Positions 6,401 through 13,836 of a stretch of DNA of 33,003 bases are shown in pieces. Both the position numbers and the translations under genes were made by a program. Origin of the DNA: Myxococcales bacterium (GTDB lineage: Bacteria > Myxococcota_A > Polyangia > Palsa-1104 > SHYY01); contig SHYY01000054.1 in NCBI GenBank assembly GCA_009692555.1, positions 1-33,003 of the forward strand, written 5' to 3'. Under the pieces are notes generated by a model. The model was not told the origin of the DNA, did no database searches, and saw only the letters and a list, made by a program, of their open reading frames with translations. Numbering within the stretch: the first letter of the stretch is position 1; the number at the start of each line of letters is the position of its first letter.

Positions 6401-8166
6401 GGAATCCCGTCGAGGAGCGCGCCGAGCCGCGCGGCGAAGGGCGGGTGCGACCAGAGCGGAGTGAAGGTGTGATCGGGGCCGGCGATGGTGTCGATCGTGA
6501 GCGCGCCCTTGCGCTGCAGCGCCTCCACCGAGTGGCCGCCCTGCACCCGCAGGAGCTCGATGCCCGGATCGCCGGCCGCGAACAGGAACGCGATGGCGAC
6601 GCCGCGCCGTGCGACCGACTCCAGCTCGGCGGCGAGGTCGTCGCCGAGAGTCACGCCGACTCGCCTCGCAATGCTCCGCGCGCGATGAAACGCCAGGCTC
6701 GCCGCGCGGCGGGTGACCACATGGAGCACTGCATCGAACCGCGCCTCACCGCGCAAGAGCTTCCACCACGACGCGAGGCTGCGCGCCGATCGCGCGTAGC
6801 GTTGCGCCTCGATCGCCAGGCGGTGGGGGGCGAAGTCGAGCGGCATCCCGGGCTTCCAGAAGAAGGTGAGCGGGTTGATCACCACCACGCCATCGACCGG
6901 CTGGCCCGCCACCGCGGCCTTCCACGCGTGGTAGCCGCCCGAGCAGAGCCCCACCGCGTGGCGCGTCAGCACGCCGGGCTGACGGCCGAGCCAGGCGAGC
7001 GCGGCCGACACGTCTTCGAGCGCGCGCTCCGGGTACACCACGTTGTCGCGCTCGCCGACCCGCGCTGGCGACTCGCCGAGCCCCGCCAGGTCGAGTCGCG
7101 CCACGACATGCCCGAGCGCGGCCCAGCGACGGGCGAGCGCCACGTACAGGCGGTTTGGGCCGACGTGGTGGATCGCCCCCGCGTTGAGGAGGAGGATGCC
7201 GCGCCGCCTTCGCGGTGCGTTCGCCGGCTGGGTGGCGATGAGGAAGCACCCGATCCCGATCGACAAAGGCTCCTCGACGATCGACGTGCCACCCTCGGTC
7301 AGCCCAGCACGGACCGGCGCCACGCTCCCTCGTGCGGCGACCGCAGCCTCCGCGGAGGGAGCCTCCAGCGCCAGCGCGCGCAGCCACGACCCGACCTCTG
7401 CCACCGTCGTCGCGGGCACCACCGCGTCGTGCGGATCGAGCACCATCTCGGTGTAGCCATGCACGCTCCCGGGGTCCACGCGGGCGCCCTGCGCGCGCAC
7501 CCGCTCGATGGAGCGCGCAGCGACGGGGAGGTCCGCGCGATCCAGGACCAGCAGGCGCGGCGCGGGAGGGCGCTCCAGGCGCGAGAGATCGATCGCCGAG
7601 AGCGCGGTGCGGGTCTCCTCGGTGATGAGGAACCCGACCGACTCCTGCCCGTTTCCCTCGCTCGGCACCGCCGCCAATCCCGTCGGCGCGGGGGCGAGCC
7701 CGAGCGCGCCCTGAAGCGCTCGCTGCTCGCGCAACCACGCCTTGCCCGACACCACCGGCGCGAGCAGCACCAGCCCCGCGCAGTCATCGCGCTCGGCGGC
7801 CACCACCGACGCGAGCAGCGCGCCCAGCCGCACTCCGAGCAGACACACGCGCTCCACGCCCGCTTGCGCTCGCAACAGGTCGATCGCGTGCCCGATGCTG
7901 CGCGCCCATGCCCCCACTCGATCCGGGTCGCGGTCGTCACCCGCCGAGTCCCCCGTGCCATCGTAGTCGAAGCGCAGCGACGGCAGGCCGGCCGCGGCCC
8001 CCGCCTCGGCGAGCGCGAGCAGCGTGCGGTGGGCGCAGATCGCCTCGTAGCCGAACGGGTTGCAGAGGACCAGACCGAGGCGTACCCCCTGGCCAGGCGG
8101 CGGGCGGTGCAGCCAGCCCATGAGAGGCCGCGCAGAGGGACCGAAAAAGAGGGCCTCGGAGGTCAC
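6397..8166 (-). CDS. Tandem two-domain alpha/beta hydrolase, exosortase-A-associated-hydrolase-like
   Basis: A 589-residue protein made of two alpha/beta hydrolase domains. Domain 1 (about 1-265) has the core motifs CNPFGYE and RFDYDGTGDSAG, but its nucleophile elbow reads G-V-R-L-G (111-115), with Arg in place of the nucleophile. Domain 2 (about 300-589) has LNAGAIHHVGPNR, RLDLAGLGESP and an elbow G-L-C-S-G-G (406-411), putting Cys408 at the nucleophile position, with Asp533 and His566 as likely triad partners. These sequences resemble the paired hydrolases usually encoded as separate genes near exosortase A/EPS clusters; here they seem fused. Domain 1 is probably catalytically dead. It overlaps both neighbours by 4 nt. 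The substrate is unknown. Confidence 0.78.
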   Translation of the reverse strand: MTSEALFFGPSARPLMGWLHRPPPGQGVRLGLVLCNPFGYEAICAHRTLLALAEAGAAAGLPSLRFDYDGTGDSAGDDRDPDRVGAWARSIGHAIDLLRAQAGVERVCLLGVRLGALLASVVAAERDDCAGLVLLAPVVSGKAWLREQRALQGALGLAPAPTGLAAVPSEGNGQESVGFLITEETRTALSAIDLSRLERPPAPRLLVLDRADLPVAARSIERVRAQGARVDPGSVHGYTEMVLDPHDAVVPATTVAEVGSWLRALALEAPSAEAAVAARGSVAPVRAGLTEGGTSIVEEPLSIGIGCFLIATQPANAPRRRRGILLLNAGAIHHVGPNRLYVALARRWAALGHVVARLDLAGLGESPARVGERDNVVYPERALEDVSAALAWLGRQPGVLTRHAVGLCSGGYHAWKAAVAGQPVDGVVVINPLTFFWKPGMPLDFAPHRLAIEAQRYARSARSLASWWKLLRGEARFDAVLHVVTRRAASLAFHRARSIARRVGVTLGDDLAAELESVARRGVAIAFLFAAGDPGIELLRVQGGHSVEALQRKGALTIDTIAGPDHTFTPLWSHPPFAARLGALLDGIP

Positions 8167-10670
8167 GGGCCGATCCGCACGCGGGTCGCCGACTCGGCGT
8201 TGAGCGGCTGAACCACTCCGCGCACCGCGCCGCCGGATGCCGATCCGCGCGACCGGCGCAGATGGATCGTGCGCTCGCTGCCGGGCGCCATGTGGAAGTG
8301 GTCGTCGTCGGGGACGAAGCCCTCCACCTCGATCGCCACCGACTGGGCGAAGCGCCGGGTGCGGAGCGTGAGCGCCGCGTCTCCGCCTTCGAGCACCTGC
8401 GGCTCGGCGGTCAACCCGAGGTCGCGCTCGCGGAGCGCCGGCAGCCCGAGCGGGAAGGCGAACGCATCGATCGTCTTACCCTCGGCGCTGAGCGTCGCCA
8501 CGACCAGATCGTGCTGCGGCGGCCCGAAGCGATAGGCGTAGGTGAGGTCGTGCATCTCGGCGAAGAGCCCCGCGGCCGGGAGTGCGATCGCCCCTCGCCC
8601 TGCGACCTCCACGGCGCGCCGCCCGAGCCCGACCTCCACCTCGCCATCCCGGAACAGCGCGACCTCGATCTCCCCCCGAAGCGGCGCGGCGCGCTCGTTG
8701 ACCACATGCACCACCAGCCCGTTGCCTCCCTCGTCGCTGAGGTGAACGAGCACGGGCTGCTGGACGCGGGCGAGGCAGGAGAGCGCGGCCTTGGGCGCCC
8801 CGGCCGCGTCGACGACACCGAAGCCCGCGCCCGGCCACAGGTCGCGCAGAAACCACACCAGGGCACCGCGACAGGTCGAGCCGGCGCGCCGCCATTCGCC
8901 GAGCGTGGCCGCCATCACCTCGCCGGTGACCACCCGCGAGAGCGCGAGATAGCGCTCGTGATCGAACGAGCGCAGCGCCACCGGGTCGACGCGAAACAGG
9001 CGCGCGAGATAGTGATCGCGCACATCGTCGAAGTCCCAGCCCGCTCCGAGGTCGCGCGGGCTGCGCGCCTTCCACTCCGGCTGGTGCGCGCGCAGCGACG
9101 GGGAGAGCCCGCCCGAAGGCGGCACGTTGGCGAAGGCAAGGCACTCGGTGGCGAAGCGCACCCCGGCGCGGCGCGCGTCCTCGAGCGGGCGCAGGTAGGC
9201 GCCGACGCCGTAGTACGACGTGGTGCCGCTGTCGGCCGCATGCGGGAAGGCGCCGCCGTGCGCGCTCGACGGCCAGTAGGGCACATCGGGCCGCTCCACC
9301 CGAGCGATCTCCGCCAGCACCTCGTGGAACAGGCGCGGGCTCCAGCGCTCGCGCGGCGCCCCCCACATCGCCGCCTGCTGCTCCACCTCGCTGTTGCCAC
9401 AAAGAACCGCGAGGCACGGCCTGCCGGCGAGCCGCGCGAGCTGCTGCCGCGCCTCCTCGCTCACCGTCGCCACGAACGCGGGATCGTCCTCGGGATAGTC
9501 GAGGTTGGCGAACAGGAAGTCCTGCCACAGGAGCAGGCCGCGCCGATCGAGTCCATCGAGGAACAGGTCGCTCTCGTAGACCATCGGGCCGGCGACGCGG
9601 AGCATGTTCATCCCGGCGGCGCACGCCTGATCGAGCGCGGCATCGAGCGCGCCCTGGTCGGCGTCGAGCGACACCGGATCGAGCGGGGTCCAGCACGCCC
9701 CGCGGCAGAACAGGTCGACGCCATTGACGCGGAGGCCGAAGTCGCCCGCGATCTCCACCTCGCGGAAACCAACGCTCCCGAGATCGACCTCGATCGGCGC
9801 GCCCCCCGCCCAGGCGAGCAGCCGCGCGCGATAGAGGCAGGGCTCTCCGTGGGTGTGAGGCCACCACCGCGCGACGTCCGCGATCGCCACCCGCCCCTGC
9901 CAGCGCCCCCCGTCGCTGACCAGCGGAGCGCGGTGCTCGATCCCGTCACGGTCCAGGCAAAGCTCCACGCCCTCCACACGCGCCGCGCCGAGCGCACGAA
10001 CGTCAACCGCCGCCTCCAGCACCCCGCTCGTCCCCTCGATCCGCGTGCGCAGCACGAGCGCTTCGACGGCGATCGCCCGTCGCCGTTCGATCCGCACCGG
10101 ACGCCAGGGGCCCACCGCGGCGGCCGGTGGCGACCAGCCGGGTGTCCGCCCGAGCAGGGTCGTGCGCAGCCAGCGCAGCTGCTGGTGCTCCACCATCGGC
10201 GCGCGCCAGCGCGGGCGGGGCCGGCGCGCGGCGAGGAACGGGTCGAGGGAGCGGAAGCGAATCGCGAGATCGTTCTCTGCGCCAAGGAGCCCATCGACCC
10301 GCCGCTCGTGCGCGGTGAACATGTTCGCGCTCGACAGCAGCGGCGCACCGTTCAGCCACACCTCGGCGAGCGTGGCCAGCCCATCGAAGCACAGCGCCAC
10401 CTCGTCGGCCGCCGCCCCGGCCGGGAAGCGGCAGCGCCACCACCAGTCGTCGGCGTCGAAGCGGCGCGCCGGTCCGTCGAGGCTCCACTTCCCGGCGGCG
10501 CGCAGCGTCGAGGCCGCGGTGGCCGGCGCCCGCGCGGGGAGCCAGTCCGCGCCGGATCGCTCCAGCCCGTCGGGGGACAAGGCCGCGCCGGAAGGCAGCG
10601 AGCCCATCTGCCAGCCGGTCTCCAGAGCCTCGATGTCGTGCCCTTCGATCGCGCGGACGCGGCCGCTCAC
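8163..10670 (-). CDS. Glycoside hydrolase family 2, beta-mannosidase-like
   Basis: An 835-residue protein with GH2 architecture: sugar-binding jelly roll (about 1-190, with WWWRCRF and GLATLAEVWLNG), an Ig-like domain, a TIM barrel (about 310-560) and C-terminal beta domains. The acid/base is Glu428 in CGNSE and the likely nucleophile is Glu509 in RFATE. FCRGACWTPLDP and NMLRVAGPMVYES are typical of the beta-mannosidase branch. There is no signal peptide, so it is probably cytoplasmic, where it might recycle or trim oligosaccharide. It overlaps the hydrolase gene by 4 nt and the carrier-protein gene by 4 nt, so it belongs to the aminoacyl-carrier operon. Exact sugar specificity is inferred from family resemblance only. 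Confidence 0.85.
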   Translation of the reverse strand: MSGRVRAIEGHDIEALETGWQMGSLPSGAALSPDGLERSGADWLPARAPATAASTLRAAGKWSLDGPARRFDADDWWWRCRFPAGAAADEVALCFDGLATLAEVWLNGAPLLSSANMFTAHERRVDGLLGAENDLAIRFRSLDPFLAARRPRPRWRAPMVEHQQLRWLRTTLLGRTPGWSPPAAAVGPWRPVRIERRRAIAVEALVLRTRIEGTSGVLEAAVDVRALGAARVEGVELCLDRDGIEHRAPLVSDGGRWQGRVAIADVARWWPHTHGEPCLYRARLLAWAGGAPIEVDLGSVGFREVEIAGDFGLRVNGVDLFCRGACWTPLDPVSLDADQGALDAALDQACAAGMNMLRVAGPMVYESDLFLDGLDRRGLLLWQDFLFANLDYPEDDPAFVATVSEEARQQLARLAGRPCLAVLCGNSEVEQQAAMWGAPRERWSPRLFHEVLAEIARVERPDVPYWPSSAHGGAFPHAADSGTTSYYGVGAYLRPLEDARRAGVRFATECLAFANVPPSGGLSPSLRAHQPEWKARSPRDLGAGWDFDDVRDHYLARLFRVDPVALRSFDHERYLALSRVVTGEVMAATLGEWRRAGSTCRGALVWFLRDLWPGAGFGVVDAAGAPKAALSCLARVQQPVLVHLSDEGGNGLVVHVVNERAAPLRGEIEVALFRDGEVEVGLGRRAVEVAGRGAIALPAAGLFAEMHDLTYAYRFGPPQHDLVVATLSAEGKTIDAFAFPLGLPALRERDLGLTAEPQVLEGGDAALTLRTRRFAQSVAIEVEGFVPDDDHFHMAPGSERTIHLRRSRGSASGGAVRGVVQPLNAESATRVRIGP

Positions 10671-10906
10671 AGAGACGTGAGCCTGGAGATCGCGTCGCGG
10701 ATCGCGGCGATGCTCTCGAACACGCTGCGCTTGAGCATCGCGTCGGGGAACTCGACCTCGAACTCGCCCTCGAGCGCCAGCATCACGTTCACGCTGGCGT
10801 GGGAGGTCATCCCCGACTGGTAGAGGTCGGCCTCCTCGGGCAGCGTCTCCGCGTCCCGGCTGAGCCGTCCATGCTGCTTGAGGATCTTGCGGATCTTGTC
10901 GGTCAT
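10667..10906 (-). CDS. Acyl/aminoacyl carrier protein
   Basis: A 79-residue carrier protein. The likely phosphopantetheine site is Ser35 in the motif G-M-T-S-H-A-S-V. Spacing to Glu46 (MLALE) is the same as in fatty-acid ACPs, but the canonical Asp before the Ser is Thr. The helix III/IV region (VEFPDAMLKRSVFESIAAI) is complete. This 'TS-xAS-V-xLMLALE' type is the kind found next to amino acid:[carrier protein] ligases. The start ATG at 10906 overlaps the stop of the holo-ACP synthase gene. It is likely the cognate carrier for the aminoacyl ligase in the same operon. Confidence 0.88.
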   Translation of the reverse strand: MTDKIRKILKQHGRLSRDAETLPEEADLYQSGMTSHASVNVMLALEGEFEVEFPDAMLKRSVFESIAAIRDAISRLTSL

Positions 10907-11304
10907 GTCTCCGCCCGGGAAATGGTGACGACCACCGCCGCCGCGTAGTCGCCCTCGTGGGTCATGCTCAGCGCGATCCCATCGGTGCCGGCTTCGTCGG
11001 CCGCGGCGCGCGCCCCGCCGTGCAGCACCAGATCGCAGCGCCCCGACGGCGCACGCCGCACCTCGATCTCGCGCCAGCCGACGCCGCGCGCCGAGAGATC
11101 GAGCGCCTTCACCGCCGCCTCCTTGGCCGCGAAGCGGGCCGCGAGGCGCTCCGCCGCCTGCGCCGGGATGGCCATCGCGTAGCCGATCTCTCCGTCGGTG
11201 AACAGGCGCCGGAGGAAGCGCTCGCCAAAGCGATCGAGCGACTCGGCCACGCGACTGACGCGCACCAGATCGATCCCCACCCGCACGCTCGGCGCCGGGC
11301 TCAT
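10903..11304 (-). CDS. acpS: Holo-[acyl-carrier-protein] synthase (AcpS-type)
   Basis: A 133-residue 4'-phosphopantetheinyl transferase of the AcpS type. It has VGIDLVRVSRV (metal-binding Asp12) and RFAAKEAAVKAL (catalytic Glu62 with Lys61), and ends with the usual ALSMTHEGDYAAAVVV strand. It transfers the phosphopantetheine arm of CoA to the carrier-protein serine. The start at ATG 11304 gives the normal family length. It overlaps the GNAT stop upstream and the carrier-protein start downstream by 4 nt each, so it is probably a dedicated activator of that carrier. A second AcpS for fatty acid synthesis would be expected elsewhere in the genome. Confidence 0.92.
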   Translation of the reverse strand: MSPAPSVRVGIDLVRVSRVAESLDRFGERFLRRLFTDGEIGYAMAIPAQAAERLAARFAAKEAAVKALDLSARGVGWREIEVRRAPSGRCDLVLHGGARAAADEAGTDGIALSMTHEGDYAAAVVVTISRAET

Positions 11305-11954
11305 GCGCCCCCTCCAGGCAGCCCTTGGAGCGCTTCCAGGCGCGCGCGCACCGCCGGCCACTCGGCGCGCACGATCGAGAACATCGCGGTGTCGCGCACC
11401 ACGCCGTCGGCGGCGGGAAGGTGGGAGCGCAGCACGCCCTCGAACTGCGCACCCAGGCGCGCGATCGCGGTGCGCGAGCGCTGGTTGCGCGCGTCGGTCT
11501 TGAGCGTCACCCGGTGGACGCGCAGATCGTCGAAGGAGTGGGCGCACAGGAGCGCGCACAGGGCGGTGAAGATCGCGGTCCGCTGCGCCGAGGCGGCGAG
11601 CCAGGCGTGCCCGATCTCCACCACATCGGGCGGGTCCCCCGCGCCTTCGCTCCGCGGCTCGCCAGCAACGAGGATCGGGCCCTCTGGCCAGCGCCACCAC
11701 TCCAGGTTCATCAGCCGCACCGAGCCGACCACGCGCGCCCCGGGGGCGACGATGGCGTAGGGCAGCGCCCGGTCGGCCGCCTGGTCGGCGAGCGCCTGCT
11801 CCACGTAGCCGCGCATCCCGGGTTCGTCGCGCGGCACCGGGGCGAGCCCGTAGGTTGCCCGGTTCTCCATCGCTGCGACGAGGAGCGCGTCGACGTGCGC
11901 CAGCGCGAGCGGCTCCAGCCGGACCAGCGGAGTCTCGAGCAGCAGCGCGCGCAC
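11301..11954 (-). CDS. RimJ/RimL-type GNAT acyltransferase
   Basis: A 217-residue GNAT protein starting at GTG 11954, 1 nt from the DUF1839 stop. The opening LETPLVRLEPLALAHVDAL is the typical Acetyltransf_3 start. VEIGHAWLAASAQRTAIFTALCALL covers strand 4 and the acyl-CoA-binding helix, with an atypical R/Q-x-x-G-x-G/A loop. RVHRVTLKTDARNQRSRTAIARLGAQFEG is the classic end. It could acylate a free amino group, for example on the aminoacyl moiety or an amino sugar; it could also use acyl-ACP. Context is the only guide to the substrate. Confidence 0.82.
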   Translation of the reverse strand: MRALLLETPLVRLEPLALAHVDALLVAAMENRATYGLAPVPRDEPGMRGYVEQALADQAADRALPYAIVAPGARVVGSVRLMNLEWWRWPEGPILVAGEPRSEGAGDPPDVVEIGHAWLAASAQRTAIFTALCALLCAHSFDDLRVHRVTLKTDARNQRSRTAIARLGAQFEGVLRSHLPAADGVVRDTAMFSIVRAEWPAVRARLEALQGLPGGGA

Positions 11955-11955
11955 C

Positions 11956-12933
11956 TCACGCCCGCTCCGACAGCGTGTCCATGCCCGACTGCCACGCGCT
12001 CGCCATCTCGTCGAACAGGGCTTTTCCGTCGAGCGGCCGCCGTCCGTTCACCGCGCGCGCCGCCTTGAGGATCAGCACCTTCGCCGCCGCGCTGACGCGA
12101 TCGAAGGCCGGCGCCGCCTCGGCGAGCGCCGGATCGTCGAGCCAGCGCAGGTGTGCCGCGAGCAGCTCGAACGCAGCGCCGAGCTGACGCACCGTCGCGA
12201 ACGCCCAGGCGTGATAGAAGGCCAGCCCGGCCTCGGTCACCCTCGGGAGATCCTGATCGAAGCGCGTCGCGAAGCGGTGGACCGGGTTGTCCACCGGCCT
12301 CCGCGCAAGGTGGCGACGAAGCAGCGCGCGCGATCGCGCCTTCAGCTCCTCCGGCGAACGCGACACGAGGCGCGCGACGATCACCAGCTCCGCGTACAGC
12401 GGCAGTCGGTCTCCGTCGGGCGGCGCAGCGACGGGAAACAGCCGATCGAAGTCCTCGCCCTCGAGCGTGAAGTACCCGGCGTTGTGGAAATAGCCGAGCC
12501 GGCGATGCTCGGGATCGAACGCCTGCGCCACGATGGTGGTCTTGGTGTGCTGGGTGCGGTAGTCGGTGCCGGCGGTGTCCGGCAGATAGAACGCGTCGGC
12601 CTCGGTGGAGACGAAGCGCCCGCGCGCCAGGTGCTCGGCGACGTGCTCGGCGAGCGGTCGCCACACGTTCAGCTCCTCCACCTCGACCCCGTAGAGATCG
12701 AACAGATCCCCATGCGGCGGCTTGAAGAAGGTCCATTGATCGTCGAGGAAATCGAGCGCCACCAGGAAGGGCATCACCGCGGTCGGATCGAGCCCGAGCG
12801 CGTGGAGCAGCTCGATCCAGATGTCGACGTAGCAGTTCTTCTCCACCCACACCCGATCCTCGGCGTGGAGCGGGTGGCGGGCGTAGACCGTTGCATCGAG
12901 CGCCGGCAGCACCGCCGCGCCCGTCAAGGCCAC
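11956..12933 (-). CDS. DUF1839 family protein
   Basis: About 325 residues if the GTG at 12933 is the start (8-10 nt overlap with the ligase stop); a TTG at 12927 would give a near-identical protein overlapping the stop as TTGA. The central region carries the family's hallmarks: WVEKNCYVDIWIELL, FLDDQWTFFKPP, TEADAFYLPDTAGTDYR, HTKTTI and LGYFHNAGYF. DUF1839 proteins recur beside amino acid:[carrier protein] ligases and acyl-CoA-type dehydrogenases, but no activity is established as far as I know. The many conserved His, Asp and Tyr suggest an enzyme rather than a scaffold. In this operon it is a candidate for transferring or processing the aminoacyl group from the carrier protein. Confidence 0.85.
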   Translation of the reverse strand: MALTGAAVLPALDATVYARHPLHAEDRVWVEKNCYVDIWIELLHALGLDPTAVMPFLVALDFLDDQWTFFKPPHGDLFDLYGVEVEELNVWRPLAEHVAEHLARGRFVSTEADAFYLPDTAGTDYRTQHTKTTIVAQAFDPEHRRLGYFHNAGYFTLEGEDFDRLFPVAAPPDGDRLPLYAELVIVARLVSRSPEELKARSRALLRRHLARRPVDNPVHRFATRFDQDLPRVTEAGLAFYHAWAFATVRQLGAAFELLAAHLRWLDDPALAEAAPAFDRVSAAAKVLILKAARAVNGRRPLDGKALFDEMASAWQSGMDTLSERA

Positions 12934-13835
12934 AAGCAGCTCCGCACCGACGGTGGCCAGGCCTTCGGATCGAAGCCGTGCGTCTTCAGGAGCGCCATCA
13001 CCACGCGCTCGAGGCCGAAGCCGAGGCACGCCGTGTGGGCCACCGCGCCGTCGCTGGTGGTGATGCCGAACACCTGGCCGAAGTGATCCTGGTGGTAGTT
13101 GAACGAGCACAGCGCGGTCGGGTTCTCGTCGGAGATCACCGGCACCAGCACCTCGAACTTCAACCGCTGCCCGCGCTGGTTGTCGGCCAGCATCTTTCCC
13201 GCGCGTCCAAAGAACGGATCGGTCGCCACGTCCGATCGCGCCGGCAGCCCGAGCGCGGTGAGCAGCGTGATGCCGCGCTCGAGCCACAGATCGCGCCACG
13301 CCACCATCGCGTCGGGAGCCCCCGCGCGCACGAACTCCCGCACCCGGAACGACTGCATGCGCGTCGGCTCCGGCGAGGGCTCGTGGCGGTACACCCAGTT
13401 GGTCATGGTCACCAGCCGGCCACCTTCGGGGAGCGCGCCGGTCAGCGTCGGATAGAGCGGGTAGCACGCGGCCGGGCTGAGGCACACCTCGGTCATCCCC
13501 TGCAGATCGCCCCACGCCTTGCCCTCGTGGACGCGCTCCGACAGCGCGCGGGCGGCCAGCTCCTTGCCGAAGAAGCTGAAGACCGTGCCGGCGAGGTGCG
13601 GGAAGGAGTCGAGGTAGTCGGTGCGCTCGATGATCGTGCGATCGATCACCGGCGGGAAGGTGCAGCGCTCGGCGCCGTCGTCCTTCGCCACCGTCGAGAT
13701 GGCTGCGTTCACGGCATCGAGGATGTCCTCGAACACCGCGCCGCGCCCGAACGAGCCGGGCACCCGCGTGGGAATGATCAGCCCGTGCGCGACCAGCCCA
13801 TCGTGAAGACGCTGCACGCCGTCGTCGCTCGCCAT
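12924..13835 (-). CDS. Amino acid:[carrier protein] ligase, class II aaRS-like
   Basis: A 303-residue protein resembling the catalytic core of atypical (archaeal-type) seryl-tRNA synthetase but without a tRNA-binding domain. Motif 2 is around Arg150-Glu152 (VYRHEPSPEPTRMQSFRVREFV) and motif 3 is ACLGFGLERVVMAL with Arg277. The zinc ligands expected for the family fit Cys124 (AACYPLYP), Glu167 (RVREFV) and Cys270 (HTACLGF). Known relatives (for example from Bradyrhizobium) activate glycine or alanine with ATP and load it on the phosphopantetheine of a small carrier protein rather than on tRNA. The carrier protein and its activating AcpS are in the same operon. The ATG lies 1 nt after the dehydrogenase stop. 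Confidence 0.9.
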   Translation of the reverse strand: MASDDGVQRLHDGLVAHGLIIPTRVPGSFGRGAVFEDILDAVNAAISTVAKDDGAERCTFPPVIDRTIIERTDYLDSFPHLAGTVFSFFGKELAARALSERVHEGKAWGDLQGMTEVCLSPAACYPLYPTLTGALPEGGRLVTMTNWVYRHEPSPEPTRMQSFRVREFVRAGAPDAMVAWRDLWLERGITLLTALGLPARSDVATDPFFGRAGKMLADNQRGQRLKFEVLVPVISDENPTALCSFNYHQDHFGQVFGITTSDGAVAHTACLGFGLERVVMALLKTHGFDPKAWPPSVRSCLWP

Positions 13836-13836
13836 C

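Noticed and set aside
6085-8211. 708-codon plus-strand open frame opposite the two-domain hydrolase
   Set aside because: Shadow of the hydrolase gene; no motif and extreme Arg content.
8262-10823. 853-codon open frame on the plus strand opposite the GH2 gene
   Set aside because: It is antisense to a gene with clear catalytic motifs; its composition is Arg/His/Ala-rich without domains, as expected from third-position GC bias.
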